From the NCBI GenBank assembly GCA_036417435.1, contig CM070903.1, positions 85,780,001-85,844,000 on the forward strand: a DNA stretch of 64,000 nt, in the 5' to 3' direction. Shown here piece by piece: positions 22,243 to 34,019 of this stretch. This DNA comes from Inia geoffrensis. Taxonomy: Eukaryota > Chordata > Mammalia > Artiodactyla > Iniidae. The translations under genes and the position numbers were made by a program. Within the stretch, counting starts at the first letter, position 1; every line of letters starts with the position of its first letter. The notes under the pieces are model-generated. The model ran no database searches and was not told the DNA's origin. It saw only the letters and a list, made by a program, of their open reading frames with translations.

Positions 22243-23054
22243 TTTGCTTATCTTACTGTGTTTGGGGTCCCATTTTTGCAGGCTGCATGTTCGTAGTTTC
22301 CGTTGTTTTTGGTGTCTGTCCCCAGTGGCTAAATTTGGTTCAGTGGGTTGTGTAGGCTTCCTGGTGGAGGGGACTAGTGCCTGTGTTCAGGTGGATGAGG
22401 CTGGATCTTGTCTTTCTGGTGGGCAGTTCCACGTCTGGTGGTGTGTTTTGGGGTGTCTGTGGACTTATGATTTTAGGCAGCCTCTCTGCTAATGGGTGGG
22501 GTTGTGTTCCTGTTTTGCTAGTTGTTTAGCATAGGGTGTCCAGCACTGTAGCTTTCTGGTCATTGAGTGAAGCTGGGTCTTGGTGTTGAGATGGAGATCT
22601 CTGGGAGATTTTCACCTTTTGATATTATGTGGAGCTGGGAGATCTCTTGTGGACCAGTGTCCTGAGGTTGGCTCTCCCACGTCAGAGGCACAGCACTGAC
22701 TCCTGGCTGCAGCACCAAGAGCCTTTCATCCACATGGCTTCTGTGATCCCAAGCCTTTTTAAGTCAGGAACTGAGGGAGATTCTGGAACTGTTCTTGCTG
22801 TATTCACCAGCACCAACAGACAATGGCATCTGCAAATCCTCTCCAAAGATGATTCATTCACAGCTTTATCTCTGCTAGTGTTGGAGGGTCTCCTGCAGAG
22901 GTGGAGGCAGCTGTGGCTCACCAAGGGACAAGGACACTGGCAGCAGAAGTTCTGGGAAGTACTCCTTGGTGTGAGCCCTCCCAGAGTAGGCCAGTAGCCC
23001 CACCAAAGAGTCCAGGTAGGCTGCAGTGTTGTGTTGCCTCAGGCCAAATAACCC
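22243..23054 (-). promoter_or_regulatory. L1 5'UTR, truncated
   Basis: About 0.8 kb lies upstream of ORF1. From 22243 to about 22720 it aligns by eye with 10756-11240 of the other young L1 ('aatgggtggggttgtgtt', 'cagcactg' and 'ctttctgg', 'ctctcccac'). It then diverges and stops without the YY1-like start motif, so the true start of transcription is probably missing. Confidence 0.6.
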
Positions 23055-23065
23055 TCACCATTTTT

Positions 23066-23571
23066 ATTTTTATTTATTTTTGAATTTTATTTATTTTTTA
23101 TACAGCAGATTCTTATTAGTTATCTATTTTATACATATTAGTGTATATATGTCAATCCCAATCTCCCAGCTCATCCCACCTCCCACTCCTGCTTTCCCCC
23201 CATGGTGTCCATACATTTGTTCTCTACATCTGTGTCTCAATTTTTTCCTTGTAAACAGGTTCATCTGTACCATTTTTCTAGATTCCACAAATATGCGTTA
23301 ATATATGATATTTGTCTTTCTCTTTCTGACTTGCTTCACTCTGTATGACAGTCTCTAGGTCCATCCATGTCTCTATAAATGACTCAATTTTGTTCTTTTT
23401 ATGATTAATACTCCATTGTATATATTTACCACATCTTCTTTATCCCTTTGTCTGCTGATGGGCATTTAGGTTGCTTCCATGACCTGGCTATTGTCAACAG
23501 TGCTGCAGTGAACATTTGGGTGCATGTACCTTTTTGAGTTATGGTTTCCTCTGGCTATATGCCCAGTGGTG
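23066..23571 (-). mobile_element. 5'-truncated L1 of a second subfamily
   Basis: This is a minus-strand L1 3' end: T-rich lead, 'tacagcagattcttattagt', 'gtgtatatatgtcaatccca', then the ORF2 end ('ccattgtatatatttaccac', 'tatatgcccagtggt'). It is about 0.5 kb. The candidate TSD is 'tcaccattttta' (23055-23066) and 'tcactattttta' (from 23572). Its 3'UTR differs from that of the 6.1 kb L1 next to it, so it belongs to another lineage. It landed first, and the 6.1 kb L1 then used the same spot. Confidence 0.8.
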
Positions 23572-24011
23572 TCACTATTTTTATATGTATATTCATTTGA
23601 TTGTATTAGTCTGTAATTTTTGTTTTTGTAATATTTTTGTCATGGTTTGGTATCAGGTTTTGGGTGGTCTCACAAAATGAGATGAAAACTCTTCTTTTTC
23701 AATATTTTTAAAGGATTTGTATAAGATTGGTGTCATACCTTCCTTAAATGTTTGAGAGGATTTATTGGTGTAATCATCTAGGCCTGGGGTTTCCTTTACA
23801 GGATGTTTTTTGATCATGAATTCAATTTCTGTAATAGGTACAAGGTTATTCCGATTTTCTATGTCATTTGTCTCATTTTAAGTTGTGTATTTTAAAAGAA
23901 ATGGTTTCATTTCATCTATGTTGTAAAATTAACTGGCACAAAATTACCTTTTAATGTCTATGTTATTTGCAGTTGTAATTTCTCTTTTGTAATTGATATT
24001 AATAATTTTAA

Positions 24012-24090
24012 TTTCCTTCCTCCCTTCCTTCCTTCCTTCTTTCCTCCTTACTTCCTTCCTCTCTCCCTCCCCTCCTTCCTTACTTCCTTT
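24012..24090. repeat. (TTCC)n pyrimidine tract
   Basis: Repeated 'ttccttcc' and 'ctccctcccc' units form an almost pure pyrimidine run on the + strand. It is inside the ancient L1. Confidence 0.9.
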
Positions 24091-25215
24091 CATTTTCTGG
24101 TTAGGGATTTATAAATTTGGTTGATCTTTTCAAAGAATTAGCTTTTGCTTTTGTCAAATTTGTCTAGTGTTTGTTTCACATTTCATTGATCTCTGCTCTT
24201 CATTTTTTTCTTCTTTGCCCGTATTGAAAATTTACTTTTTTAAACCTTAAAATTGGAACTGGAACGTTGATTGTAAACTTTTTCTCTTATTTAAGATATG
24301 TACTTGACACTATAAATTTCCATCTGAGCACTGCATTAGCCATTTCCCATAAATTTCCTATAATGTAATTATCATTCTATTAAAAATAATTTATATTTTC
24401 CCTGTGTTTTCTTTAACCCATTGATTATTTAGAATTGTGTTGTTTAATTTCCAAATATTTGGTGGCTTTTCTTGATATCTTATTACTATTGATTTCTAAT
24501 TAATTCCTTTATGGTTAGAGAATATACCCTGTAAGATTCCAATCTTTTAAAATTTATTGAGACTGAGTTTATGGCTCAGCATATAGGTATTATTTTAGTA
24601 AATATTCCATGTATACTTGAAAAGAATACATATTCTGAAATTTTTGAGTGTTCTGTAAATGTCATTATGTTAAAGGGGCTAATAGTGTTATTCAGCTCTT
24701 TTATGTTCTTACTCATTTTTTTTAGCAGTTTTTCTATCAATAACTAAGAAACGGATGTTAAAATCTCCAACTGGTCAGTTTTTGCTTTACATATTTTGCT
24801 TGTCCGTTACTTAGGTGCATACACACATATGATTGTTATGTCTTCCTGATGAATTGACTCTTTTAGCATTAAGAAATTTATCTCTGTCTCCAACAGTAAT
24901 CCTTACATTTCTTACAGTTATTTTTTTCTGATATTAATATAGTCACTCTACCTTTCTGTTGCTTCCTGTTTTTATAGTGTATGTATTTTTTCATCATTTT
25001 ACTTTTAACCCATCTGTGACTTTACCTAAGGCATTTATTATGTGCAGCATACAATTGAGTCTTACTTTGTTGTACAGTCTATCAATTATGCCTTTCAATT
25101 ACATATTTAGTCTATTTATTTTCAGTGTGATCATTGATATGTCTGTATTTTTGTCTACCATTTTGTGCTTTGTTTTCTATTCAGTCCATTTGTTTTTCTG
25201 TTCTGGTTGTCAAAT

Positions 25216-25232
25216 ATATATATATATATACC
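25216..25232. repeat. (TA)n microsatellite
   Basis: Alternating AT, about 8 units, inside old L1 sequence. Confidence 0.8.
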
Positions 25233-25531
25233 CTAGAACAGAATGTTAAAACTTTTGCTTTAAACAGTCATATGTTGTTCAAAAAAATTAACAGAAAACA
25301 AATAGGGGGTTTTATATTATCATTTATGTTTTCATCTGGTGCTATTTCCCTTTAGCTGGAAGGGCTTTCTTTAATATTTCTTGTAGTGTAGATCAACTGG
25401 CAACAAAATTTTCAACTTTTCATTTATTTGAAAATGTGTTAAATTCATTTTCATACTTAATGGATAATTTTGCTGGATATAGAAATCTGGATTGAAAGTT
25501 TTTAATTTTTCTTTCATCATTTTGACAACAT

Positions 25532-26060
25532 TGTTCTGGTTAACTATTGCTGCCTCACAAACACCCCCAAAACCTAGTGTTTTAAAACAACACCAATTTG
25601 TTATATTTAATGATTTTTTTGTTCAGAAATTGGGCAGAGGTTGGCTGAGTGATTCTTTTGTTCCATGTGTCATTGGTGGTAGTTACTTGGTGGTATTCAG
25701 CTGTGGCTGGTCAGCATGGTCCAGGATGATTTCATTCAAATGCATGTCACCTTGGTAAAATGTATGGAAGCTAGGGCTTAGCTATACATTTCTCCCTCTT
25801 CATGTAGTCTCAGAGACTATCCATGTGATCTTTTGAGCAGGGGATTTGGACTTTTATCTGTCATCTCAGGACTTCAGGAATAAGTGTTTCAAGAGATGAA
25901 AAGAAGCTGCCACTCTCTTAAGGCCCATAAACAGATACAATATTACTTCTACCACATTCTTTTGGTTATGCTATCACATAGCTCACTCAGATTCAAAGGA
26001 AGGGAATCTCTCGATTGCAGGAGTAGCAAAGAAATTTTAGCCATCTTTTATCTACTACAG
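25532..26060 (-). mobile_element. MLT1-like LTR in minus orientation
   Basis: The left end 'taactattgctgcctcacaa' followed by 'ttaaaacaacacc' is the reverse complement of an MLT1-type 3' end. The right end 'ttttagccatcttttatcta' with 'ctacag' matches the 5' end in reverse. Between them are 'gcagaggttggctgagtg' and 'ggtggtattcagctgtggct'. It is the same broad family as the LTR at 43798-44325, in opposite orientation. It is a solo LTR of about 530 bp with no internal genes. Confidence 0.7.
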
Positions 26061-27420
26061 CCCTCCACAATTTTCTCTGGGCCTCCGTTGTTTCTGATGA
26101 GAACTCAGCCATCATTGCTATCATTGTTTCTCTATCATGTAATATGTTGATTTCTCCTGTTTTCAAGACTTTACTTTTATTTTTAGTTTGCTGTTGTATG
26201 ACTACAGTGTATCTAGCTGGGATTTTCTTTTTATTTATCTTGCTTGAGGTTTATTGAAATTTTTTGTCTATAAGTTTATGTTTTCCAGTAAATTTGGGAA
26301 ATTTTTGTTGCTATTTTCTTCTTCCTTTTGTTCCCCCTCTATTCTATCTACTCCACAGGTAACTGAATACCTGCTCACGTTTTCCTCTTTTTTCCCCTTC
26401 TTTTCTGATTGGCTAATTTCTATTAATCTGTCTTCACGATTTTAGAGACTTGCTTCTTTTTCCTTCAACATTTTATGCGGTGAATTTAATGTAAAATATT
26501 ATACTTTACCATTTTAGGATTTCCACTTGGTTCCTTTTTATAGTTTCATATCTTTGAGATTCTTCTCCATATGTTCATTTATTTTGATGAGTCATTTTTT
26601 TTTAAGTTCTTGAACATATTCTTAATAGCTGCTTTAAGTTCTTGCTTGCTAATTCCAGCACCTAGATCAACCCAGATGTTAATTTCTGTTGACTATTTTT
26701 TAATTGACTATGGGTCACATTTTTCTGTTTCTTTCTTTTTGACTTTATGCTGGATACCATGGCTAATACACTGTAAAGATTCTGAATTCTACTCCCTATC
26801 TCTGAAATGTGCTGATTTTTGTTCTAGCAGGCTGTTAACTCAAATTCCACAATCTGTCTCCTCTGTGGTATGCTCCAGCTACAGTCTCTGCTCAGTTCTT
26901 TTAGCCTTACAGCTGTCACCTCTCAGGATCCTGGTGAGACATTTTAATTTTGTCCTTGTAGTTGCCTTCATTTATGTTCAGTTCAGGGTTAGCCAAAGAT
27001 TTGGGTAGAATTTACATGCAGTTTTGTTTTACATACATTTCTCTGATTCTCCAGTTTCAGAGATTTGTCCCCTTACTTCCTCACTTTTTAGCTGCTTTGG
27101 CAGCCCCGAACTCCATTCTCTAACTTCTTAAGTCAGGGAGAATGAAGCTTCCTGCTTAGAAAGTTGTGATGTGCTGTGTAAAACAGAAAGTGACTATAAG
27201 TGAAAAGCTGTACAAATGCAAATGTTGCCCAGCAAAGTTCCCTTTTATTGAGTCAACTCCTTTCCAGTATGACTGCCTTTAGTCATTCTCCAATGCATTA
27301 AACTAGTTAAAAAATATTTTGTCTAGATTTTGTAATTGTTATATGTGGGAGGGTTAGTCTTATACAAACTATTCTGTTATTACTAAAAACAGGGACCAGA
27401 CATTAATTTTTCCTATGTCA
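26061..27420 (-). mobile_element. Ancient L1M, ORF1 to 5'UTR segment
   Basis: Sequence right of the LTR continues the old L1 towards its 5' end. It has ORF1-region-like phrases near 26160-26460 and then 5'UTR-like text near 27330-27420 ('gtgggagggttagtct', 'ctgttattactaaaaacagg'). It is strongly decayed, with best frames under 150 codons and unlike any protein. The exact right boundary is uncertain. Confidence 0.5.
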
Positions 27421-27936
27421 TGGTTATAATATTTTCATTTTATTCTGTAGCCAAATTTCCCCAGAGATATAGACTTTGTTATATGTTAAAATTCATTAAA
27501 ATTTAACCATGACTCCTCTTACCATATCTTATTTAATGATGATTTCTTTATTAGGGTTTCATATGGCTTTATGAGTATTTTATTTCCTAAGCTCTTCCAG
27601 GTGTAAATATATCTAGACAGTTGCCTTTCTATTTGAATGGTAACAGGATTGGATACAATATTCTTGGTCATGGATATTTTTTCCCCTCAACTCTTAAGGG
27701 AAGAAAAGTTGAATTCAGTTATTGAATAATGTTGCATAGATTTCAGAGTCCAGGCTGATATATTTTTTTCTTGTAAGTTACTTATTTTTTCTGCCTAGAC
27801 AAGAATTCTTTCTTTATCTTTAAAGTTCAATAACTTAATCATGATTGGTTGTTATACAGATGATTTTGTGTCACTTTTTCCTGGTATATGATATGCCCTT
27901 TTGATCTTCAGATTTAGTTGTTTCTTCATGTTAGTA

Positions 27937-28360
27937 CAGTTGTCCCTCAGTATCCACAGGGGACTGGTTCCAGGACCCTCTGTGGATACCCAAATCCATG
28001 GATCCTCAAGTCCCTTATCTAAAATGGTGTAGTATTTGCATATAACCTATGCACGTCCTCCCATGTACTTTATTTATTTTTTATTTTTACTCTTTAAATT
28101 TTTATTGGTGTATAGTTGATTTACAATGTTGTGTTATTTCAGGTGTACAGCAAAGTGAATCTGTTATACTCTCATATACTTTAAAGCATCTCTAGATTTT
28201 ATAATACCTCATACAATGTAAATGCTATGTAAATAATTGTCAGTGTCAGTAAATTCAAGTTTTGCTTTTTGGAACTTTCTGGAGTTTTGGGGGGAATATT
28301 TTCAATCTGCAGCTGGTTGAATTCACAGATGCAGAACCCACAGATATGGAGGGCTGACTG
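27937..28360. mobile_element. MER2-like Tigger DNA transposon (non-autonomous)
   Basis: The ends 'cagttgtccctc' (27937) and 'gagggctgactg' (to 28360) are imperfect inverted repeats flanked by TA (27935-27936 and 28361-28362), the Tc1/mariner target. The internal text 'atccacaggggactggttcc', 'aaatccatggatcctcaagt', 'tgcatataacctatgcacg' matches MER2/Tigger-type elements. It encodes no transposase. An L1 tail was later inserted at 28073-28172. Confidence 0.88.
28073..28172 (-). mobile_element. L1 3' tip inserted in MER2-like element
   Basis: About 100 bp: T-rich tail, then 'ttattggtgtatagttgatt', 'acaatgttgtgttatttcag', 'gtacagcaaagtgaatctg', the extreme 3' end of an L1 on the minus strand. 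The TSD is 'catgtacttta' (28062-28072) and 'catatacttta' (28173-28183). Extreme 5' truncation left no coding sequence. Confidence 0.85.
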
Positions 28361-28961
28361 TAATCCTATATACCTCTGAATTTCTTTTTTTCTGTTCTAT
28401 TAGTTGGTTTCTCTGATACCAATTATCATTTTGTTGTAAAGATTTTATCTCTTTCACATCTAACAGTTTCTTTGTAATTGCTTTACTAGCTTGTCTTTTT
28501 CCTTTTATATTTAAAAAATTACACATATAATGTATAATATATATAATTCCTTTATGTGTAATCATCTGAAGCCTTTCTTCTTTGCTATTTTTTCCATATA
28601 TTTGCTGCTTCTAATTTATGTATTAGACCTTCAATGTTGTTATTTTGCTTCTCGATTTGTTTGTTGATATGGTATCTTCTTTGCAATTAGTTATGTTGTT
28701 GTACCATTCCATCTTTGAATACATATTCTTTTAAGTTCCTTTATAGATAAAGAATTCAGGCATTTTCTGCTCTTGGATGATATTTTCTGAGTTCATCAGG
28801 CTTTTGCCTCCTAGGATATTTGATACTTTTGAAAATTTTTTTCTTCTACAGTGTGATTGCAAAGTTGCCATATTTAAGTTACTCAAGCTTAATGTGAGAA
28901 ACTCAGTCTAGATCGTACATTTACTCTGACTTTTCCTTGACTCCATTCTCCTCCATTTCTT

Positions 28962-29175
28962 TCTTTTTTTTTTTTTTTTTTTGCGGTACACGGGCCTCTC
29001 ACTGTTGTGGCTTCTCCCGTTGCGGAGCACAGGCTCTGGACGCGCAGGCTCAGTGGCCATGGCTCACGGGCCCAGCCGCTCCATGGCATGTGGGATCTTC
29101 CCAGACTGGGGTACGAACCCGTGTCCCCTGCATCGGCAGGCGGACTCTCAACCACTGCGCCACCAGGAAAGCCCT
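28962..29175 (-). mobile_element. Young CHR SINE with exact TSD
   Basis: A T-run, 'gcggtacacgggcctctcac' and the end 'ccaccaggaaagccc'. The TSD 'ctcctccatttctt' is exact at 28948-28961 and 29176-29189. Confidence 0.95.
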
Positions 29176-29871
29176 CTCCTCCATTTCTTGATCCTTCTCC
29201 CTTTTATCAGTGTGGGGACAAAGTGTTGCTTTCCATGTACTTTCTTAAAGTCTGAAGGAGTATGGGTAGAGTGAGCTGGGTTCCCATGGTGACAAGCATA
29301 GTCACTTCCTGTGGGCTCAGAGATCTCCTCTCTCTTTTGAGAGCCCACTGAATCTTCGGTACCAGGATCCTCTCCATTTTGCCAAGGGTGTATCATAAAC
29401 CTACAAGCTTCAGCTCATTCTCCCAACTTAGCATAGAACCCCGGGATATGGCAAACTCAGGCTACTAATCATGCTTAATAGAGGTCCTGGGGCGTTAAAA
29501 AGCAGCTTTTACTTTTAGAGGTTTTTCCATGGAATATCCTAGGGTGCTTTACTCACCTGAGTCAAAATTCTCAAGATTTTGGTGACACACTTTGTTCCCT
29601 CGGTTCTGCTTTTTAAAAGGTTAGAAATTGTGGGTGCAAGCTTAGAAGTTGGGCTCTGATACACCAGAATCTTTTATTTCTTTTCCTGGTTACCACTTTT
29701 CTGAGTTTAGGTTATAAGGATGAGATCCTTTTTTGGGTTTGGTAGCTGTTGGTTATTTTTTCTAAACTTTCTTTTCAACATTTTTTTTTCCCCATTCAAG
29801 CCACTTGGTATTTGGGGAGGAACATTTTGTGACACTGATTCATTTGGTCACCTATCCTCAGATGTTTCCCG
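29176..29871. other. Unclassified, possibly old L1/HAL1 5' debris
   Basis: No gene is recognised. The region follows the HAL1/L1M-like stretch and could be its 5' continuation, but I cannot match specific phrases with confidence. Confidence 0.3.
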
Positions 29872-29880
29872 TAAGATTTT

Positions 29881-30221
29881 GTTGTTGTTTTTTAAGCATC
29901 TTCATTGGAGTATAATTGCTTTACAATGGTGTGTTAGTTTCTGCTTTATAACAAAGTGAATCAGCTATACATATATATATATCCCCATATCTCCTCCCTC
30001 TTGCATCTCCCTCCCATCCTCCCTATCCCACCCCTCTAGGTGGTCACAAAGCACCGAGCTGATCTCCCTGTGCCGTGCGGCTGCTTCCCACTAGCTATCT
30101 ATTTTACATTTGGTGGTGTATATATGTCCATGCCACTCTCTCACTTCATCCTAGCTTATCCTTCCCCCTCCCTATGTCCTCAAGTCCATTCTCTACGTCT
30201 GCATCTTTATTCCTGTCCCAA
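29881..30221 (-). mobile_element. 5'-truncated young L1 3'UTR
   Basis: A T-rich lead, then 'cattggagtataattgcttt', 'acaatggtgtgttagtttct', 'aggtggtcacaaagcaccga' and 'gcttcccactagctatctat', the same 3'UTR as the L1 at 16915. The TSD 'taagatttt' is at 29872-29880 and 30222-30230. It is about 340 bp, entirely 3'UTR. Confidence 0.9.
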
Positions 30222-30230
30222 TAAGATTTT

Positions 30231-32252
30231 ATAAAGTTTTTTGTTCATGTTGATGCATGCAAGTATTCACTTAAATCATAATTATAATTGTAAGAGAAGT
30301 AGGAAAGACACAGTTCTTTCCACTACTGTAAATGTAATAACTATCTTGCAAGATCTCAAATGACAACACACAATCATATAAATGTTTCATGAAGTTTGGG
30401 TTTAATTGATTAAATTATTTTTCTCCCTACATTAAATAACTGTCACTAAGAACAAGGCACATTTTAATAGATTTTCTTGATACTATTCTAGATGAATGAA
30501 GCTCCTGGTGGGCAGAGGCCCAGCTGTATTTGAGGGTGCTAGTGTGGCGTGATAGGAAGGTGTGGCTATGGGGTCAAATTAACCAAGGTTCAAACCAATA
30601 AACATTCACAGGAAACCCATTCAAAAGGTTATGTTCATCTTGCCTAGAAATATATAGGCTTCCCTGGTGTTCTGAGCAGTTACATGGCTATTGATGGCTA
30701 AGAGTAGGAGCATTTCTTATAATCTCACTTCGAACTGCTCTGGAGAAGTACGGTGAAAGGTTCATACTATTCTCTATCAAAGTTTAAATCCCATTAATAA
30801 TAATAAAGCTACCATATGGTGATGGAAAATTTTTTTTATCCTCTGCTTCATTTAATTAATTTCAAAGTACTAAAGAATTTGCATTCTCTGGTGGTGAGCC
30901 CTGAGTCTGAATGGGTACACATGAAAAAAGCCAAATAAATAAGTGAAATATAGCCAGTGGCAGTCCACCAATCTTCAACAGTTACTATAATTCAGAAAGT
31001 CCTGGAATAAAATTTATTTTTGTATTCTACATAAAGAAAGGATTCGCCAAGATTAGCTGTTTAAAGCAATCAAGAAAAGAAACTAAGACAATTTAGAAGC
31101 ATTTAGTTACTGTAAACAATAAAGATATTAATAAAATTACCATTATCTTTTGTGGAATCATTAATTAATGGATTAATTTTTTTAGTGAAGATGAATAAAC
31201 TGCAGTTTCTCTACCTGAGGCTGTCATAATATGGAAAGAATATCAGACTAAGCTCCCAAATGAGGTATGGGTAAAGTGTTGTGAGAGTTTGAAGAGAGCA
31301 ATACTACATTTTTTGGAGACTAATCTTAATAATGAAAACTAACATTTATAGAATGCCAACTAAGTGACCAATCCTGGAAAATCTGGCTTTCGAAGGTTTA
31401 TTGCCAAAGCTGATGGGAACTTGCCCTGCCTTCTGGGTAGAGGTTGTCCAACACTGTAGCCTGGCATTAAGCTTTAGGTCCCAGTTAATGGAACAAGGAA
31501 ATGTCCTGAATATTTGTTCAGAATGGAGGTCTTCAACCTTCCTATTTTTGAAAGAAAGGTGAAAGAGAAACTTAGACTGTACAAACTCTGCTTCTCTGAT
31601 TTGTATACTCAAAGTGTCAATAATGTAGCCATATACTTTTCTTGGAAGTGGATAAGAATAAACTATCAGATGAGGCATAGTATTGGTAAGAGACTCATGA
31701 AACTTCAGTTATGTAAGGAACTTTTAAGTGATCATTCTTAGTTGCAACAAATGAGTACTGGTTTTCTGTTTTGGGCCACCTATCCCAGGGCACTGAGAAA
31801 AACTGTAGATGAGCTCCGTCCTTAGGCACCTGTGGAGAATGGAAGAAGCATTCTCTTATTGGTATTACAGTGACAAACTGGTAATCCACGCATCAAACCG
31901 AAATGGAAGTATGATTTGTGAATATATAGAAAAGAAAGCAATGGGTTCACTAAGTCATGTCAAGTAAGTTAAATTTTCTTTTTTGACAGGGATACTAGCT
32001 TGGTAGCTTAGGAGATAGCTCTTAACACAGCATTTACTTCAGGATTGCATTTGGCTGTCTCTCTTGAACTTTTTTTTTTTTTTAAACAAAATGGAGAAAG
32101 GCAAATAGGATGTCAGTATCAGAGTATGTATTCATAACTGGTCAGGGAAATAACTGAACCCCAAAGAGGACTAATTAATGCAACATTGATAATTGATGTA
32201 CAGTTCTATAGTCCTACCACATAGACTGGGCCCTTTTCCTTGTCAATAACTG
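30231..32252. other. Unclassified, repeat-poor sequence
   Basis: About 2 kb without recognisable young repeats. A tRNA-like MIR head may lie near 30540-30600 ('tggggtcaaatt', 'ggttcaaacc'), weakly. Frames reach only 110 codons (minus strand, 31678-31346) and match nothing I know. The T-run near 32070 may be a decayed tail. Confidence 0.45.
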
Positions 32253-32522
32253 ACAAAGGTTTGTTTAGTGTCTACTATGTACCAGGCATGGTGCTGAGTG
32301 TTAGAATTAACACTGGATTACACATGCCATGAACTGTACTCAATACTTTATAATCTTATTTGATTCTCACAATAACCTTATTAGATAGGTATTAGTATCT
32401 CCATTTCATAGATGAGGAAATGGAAGGACGGAAAACTTAATTAGCCTGACCCAGGTTGGCCACATAGCTACTAAGTGGCAGTGCCGAGGTACAAACCTTG
32501 GTCTGTTGACTCCTCTTCACTG
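32253..32522 (-). repeat. MIR SINE, nearly full length
   Basis: The reverse-strand MIR order is clear: 'gtgtctactatgtaccaggc', 'tgattctcacaataacctta', 'ttagataggtattagtatct', 'catttcatagatgaggaaat', 'gccacatagctactaagtgg', and a degraded tRNA-like part ('gaggtacaaacc'). It is an ancient mammalian SINE and inert. Confidence 0.88.
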
Positions 32523-32974
32523 CCAATTTTTTTTAAAAATTAATGATTAGAACAAGAAAATGAATCAATAGGCATATAAAATGAATGCAGAAGAGAGAAT
32601 GACGTGGGCACATGCTTAATGACAGAATTAGTGTCCAAAAGAATTTTAATGGGCTAGAGCAAATTTAATCAGAGAACATTTAACAGAGATGCACATGAGA
32701 TCCTGAGCTTGGTTCCAAATATCCAGCTGCACAGGGCAATGTGGCTTAGCAGCTGCATAAGCTCAATGTGATTTAATAGTGTGACGTAGCGGACCTAAAA
32801 GTGAATGAAAATGAATGCCACATTTGTATAAATCTAGTATTCCAAACAAGGAGACAGATTATTCTATTTTATTAGGGAGTCTAATAGCTCTAGGCAGCAC
32901 ACCTTTGAAGGGGCATAGAGTTAGCCAGGCTTGTGAAAGGACTCAGTATCATTTTTCTTGCATTCTTTTGACGG

Positions 32975-33388
32975 GTTCTTTTTTTCTTCATTGAAATATA
33001 GTTGATGTACAATATTATGTTAGTTTCAGGTGTACTACATAGTGATTTGACATTTGCATACATAATGAAATGATAATGATGAAACGATAAGTCTAGTAAC
33101 TATCTGTTCCCACATGAAGTTATTAGAATCTTATTGTCCATATTCCTTATGCTGTAATTACATATTTTTTTAATAACTGGAGGTTTGTACCTCTTAATCC
33201 CCTTCACCTATCTTGAACATTGGGGTGCATATATCTTTTTGAATTAGTGTTTTTGTTTTCTTTGGGTAAATACCCAGAAGTGATTTGTTGGATCATATGG
33301 CAGTTCTATTTTAAAAATTTGAGAAACCTCCATACTGTTTTCTATAGTGGTTGCACCATTTTACTGTTCCACCAACAGTGCATGAATT
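32975..33388 (-). mobile_element. Old L1 3' end with internal deletion
   Basis: 'cattgaaatatagttgatgt', 'atgttagtttcaggtgtact' and 'gataagtctagtaac' are 3'UTR. After a jump comes ORF2-end text ('gggtaaatacccagaagtga', 'ggatcatatggcagttctat', 'ccaccaacagtgcatg'). It is shorter than expected, so a piece is missing between about 33170 and 33210. Confidence 0.75.
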
Positions 33389-33404
33389 TCCTGAAAAGTA
33401 TTTT

Positions 33405-33960
33405 TTTTGAGTGCTTACTATGCACCAGATATTGTGTTAGGCACTGAGGAAATCAAAGTTTATAAAACAGCCCTCTTATAGTTTACATTCTTCTCGGAGA
33501 GGAAAACAAAAACAAAACAAATGAATAAATGTATACCGTATTGTCAGACTGTGATAAATCCTGGAAGAAAACAAAGCAGTGTAAAGGGATAGAGAATAGG
33601 GCGGAGGCTATTTCAGATAATTTGGTCACGGAAGTATCTCTGAAGAACTGTCATTTGATCAGAGACCTGGAATAACTAAGGGAGGGCATCATATATTGAA
33701 GAAGAAAATTCCATGCAGAGGGAAAAGAAGATACAAAACCTTGAGGTGGGAGTTCGCTTCTTATGTTCTGGAAGGAACTCAAGGAAGCCATTGTGCTATG
33801 TTAGCAGACAATAATGCAGGAGGAAAAGCAGGACTCTGGGCTGTCACAGAGGTCAGGTGAATAAAGGATTGCAAGAAGGACAGAGGGACCAGCAGGAGTA
33901 ACATGAGTAAGATGAGAATAGAGAACTGATCATTGGATTTGGACATGTGAGAGTTTGTTG
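33405..33960. repeat. Ancient interspersed repeat, family uncertain
   Basis: The start 'gtgcttactatgcaccagat', 'attgtgttaggcactgagg', and later 'tccatgcagagggaaaagaa', 'aaaaccttgaggtggga' and 'ggaactcaaggaagccattg' resemble an old mammalian repeat I have seen in many genomes but cannot name reliably. It has no coding capacity. Confidence 0.45.
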
Positions 33961-34019
33961 CTCCTCATAAGAATTAATTGAAAGTGTCTGAAGACATCTA
34001 GTCGTGGAAAGAAAAGTCT

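Larger units (their letters stand above)
16915..23054 (-). mobile_element. Near-complete young L1 (6.1 kb with SINE)
   Basis: In L1 sense order, reading right to left: partial 5'UTR (23054-22243), ORF1 (22242-21135), ORF2 (21076-17284), 3'UTR (about 17280-16925) and tail (T-run near 16911-16920). A candidate TSD 'tcaccattttt' lies at 16904-16914 and 23055-23065. Without the SINE at 21431-21637 it is about 5.9 kb. The right end lacks the 'ccatcttg' start motif, so it is truncated in the 5'UTR. Both ORFs are broken. It was inserted at the A-tail/TSD edge of another truncated L1 (23066-23571) within an ancient L1. Confidence 0.9.
23572..25531 (-). mobile_element. Ancient L1M, ORF2 segment resumed
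   Basis: It continues the element left at 16903: 'tggtttggtatcaggttttg', 'cattgattatttagaattgt', 'ggcccagca'-like and 'tagagaatataccctgtaa'-like antisense endonuclease/RT phrases. It reaches ORF1-type sequence ('ttttgctggatatagaaatc') near 25460. No frame is open. It includes a simple repeat at 24012-24090 and (TA)n at 25216-25232, and is interrupted by an LTR at 25532. Confidence 0.65.
27421..28947 (-). mobile_element. Old HAL1/L1M-like sequence
   Basis: 'aattctttctttatctttaa', 'agttcaataacttaatcatg', 'tgatatgcccttttgatctt' and related phrases fit the ORF1 region of old L1M or HAL1 (half-L1) elements on the minus strand. It is interrupted by a MER2-like transposon at 27937-28360. Assignment to HAL1 rather than L1M is a guess. 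Confidence 0.45.

Noticed and set aside
21839..22492. 217-codon frame on the + strand
   Set aside because: It is the antisense of L1 ORF1 and the 5'UTR. Its hydrophobic, Ser/Phe-rich composition comes from reading the A-rich L1 sense strand backwards.
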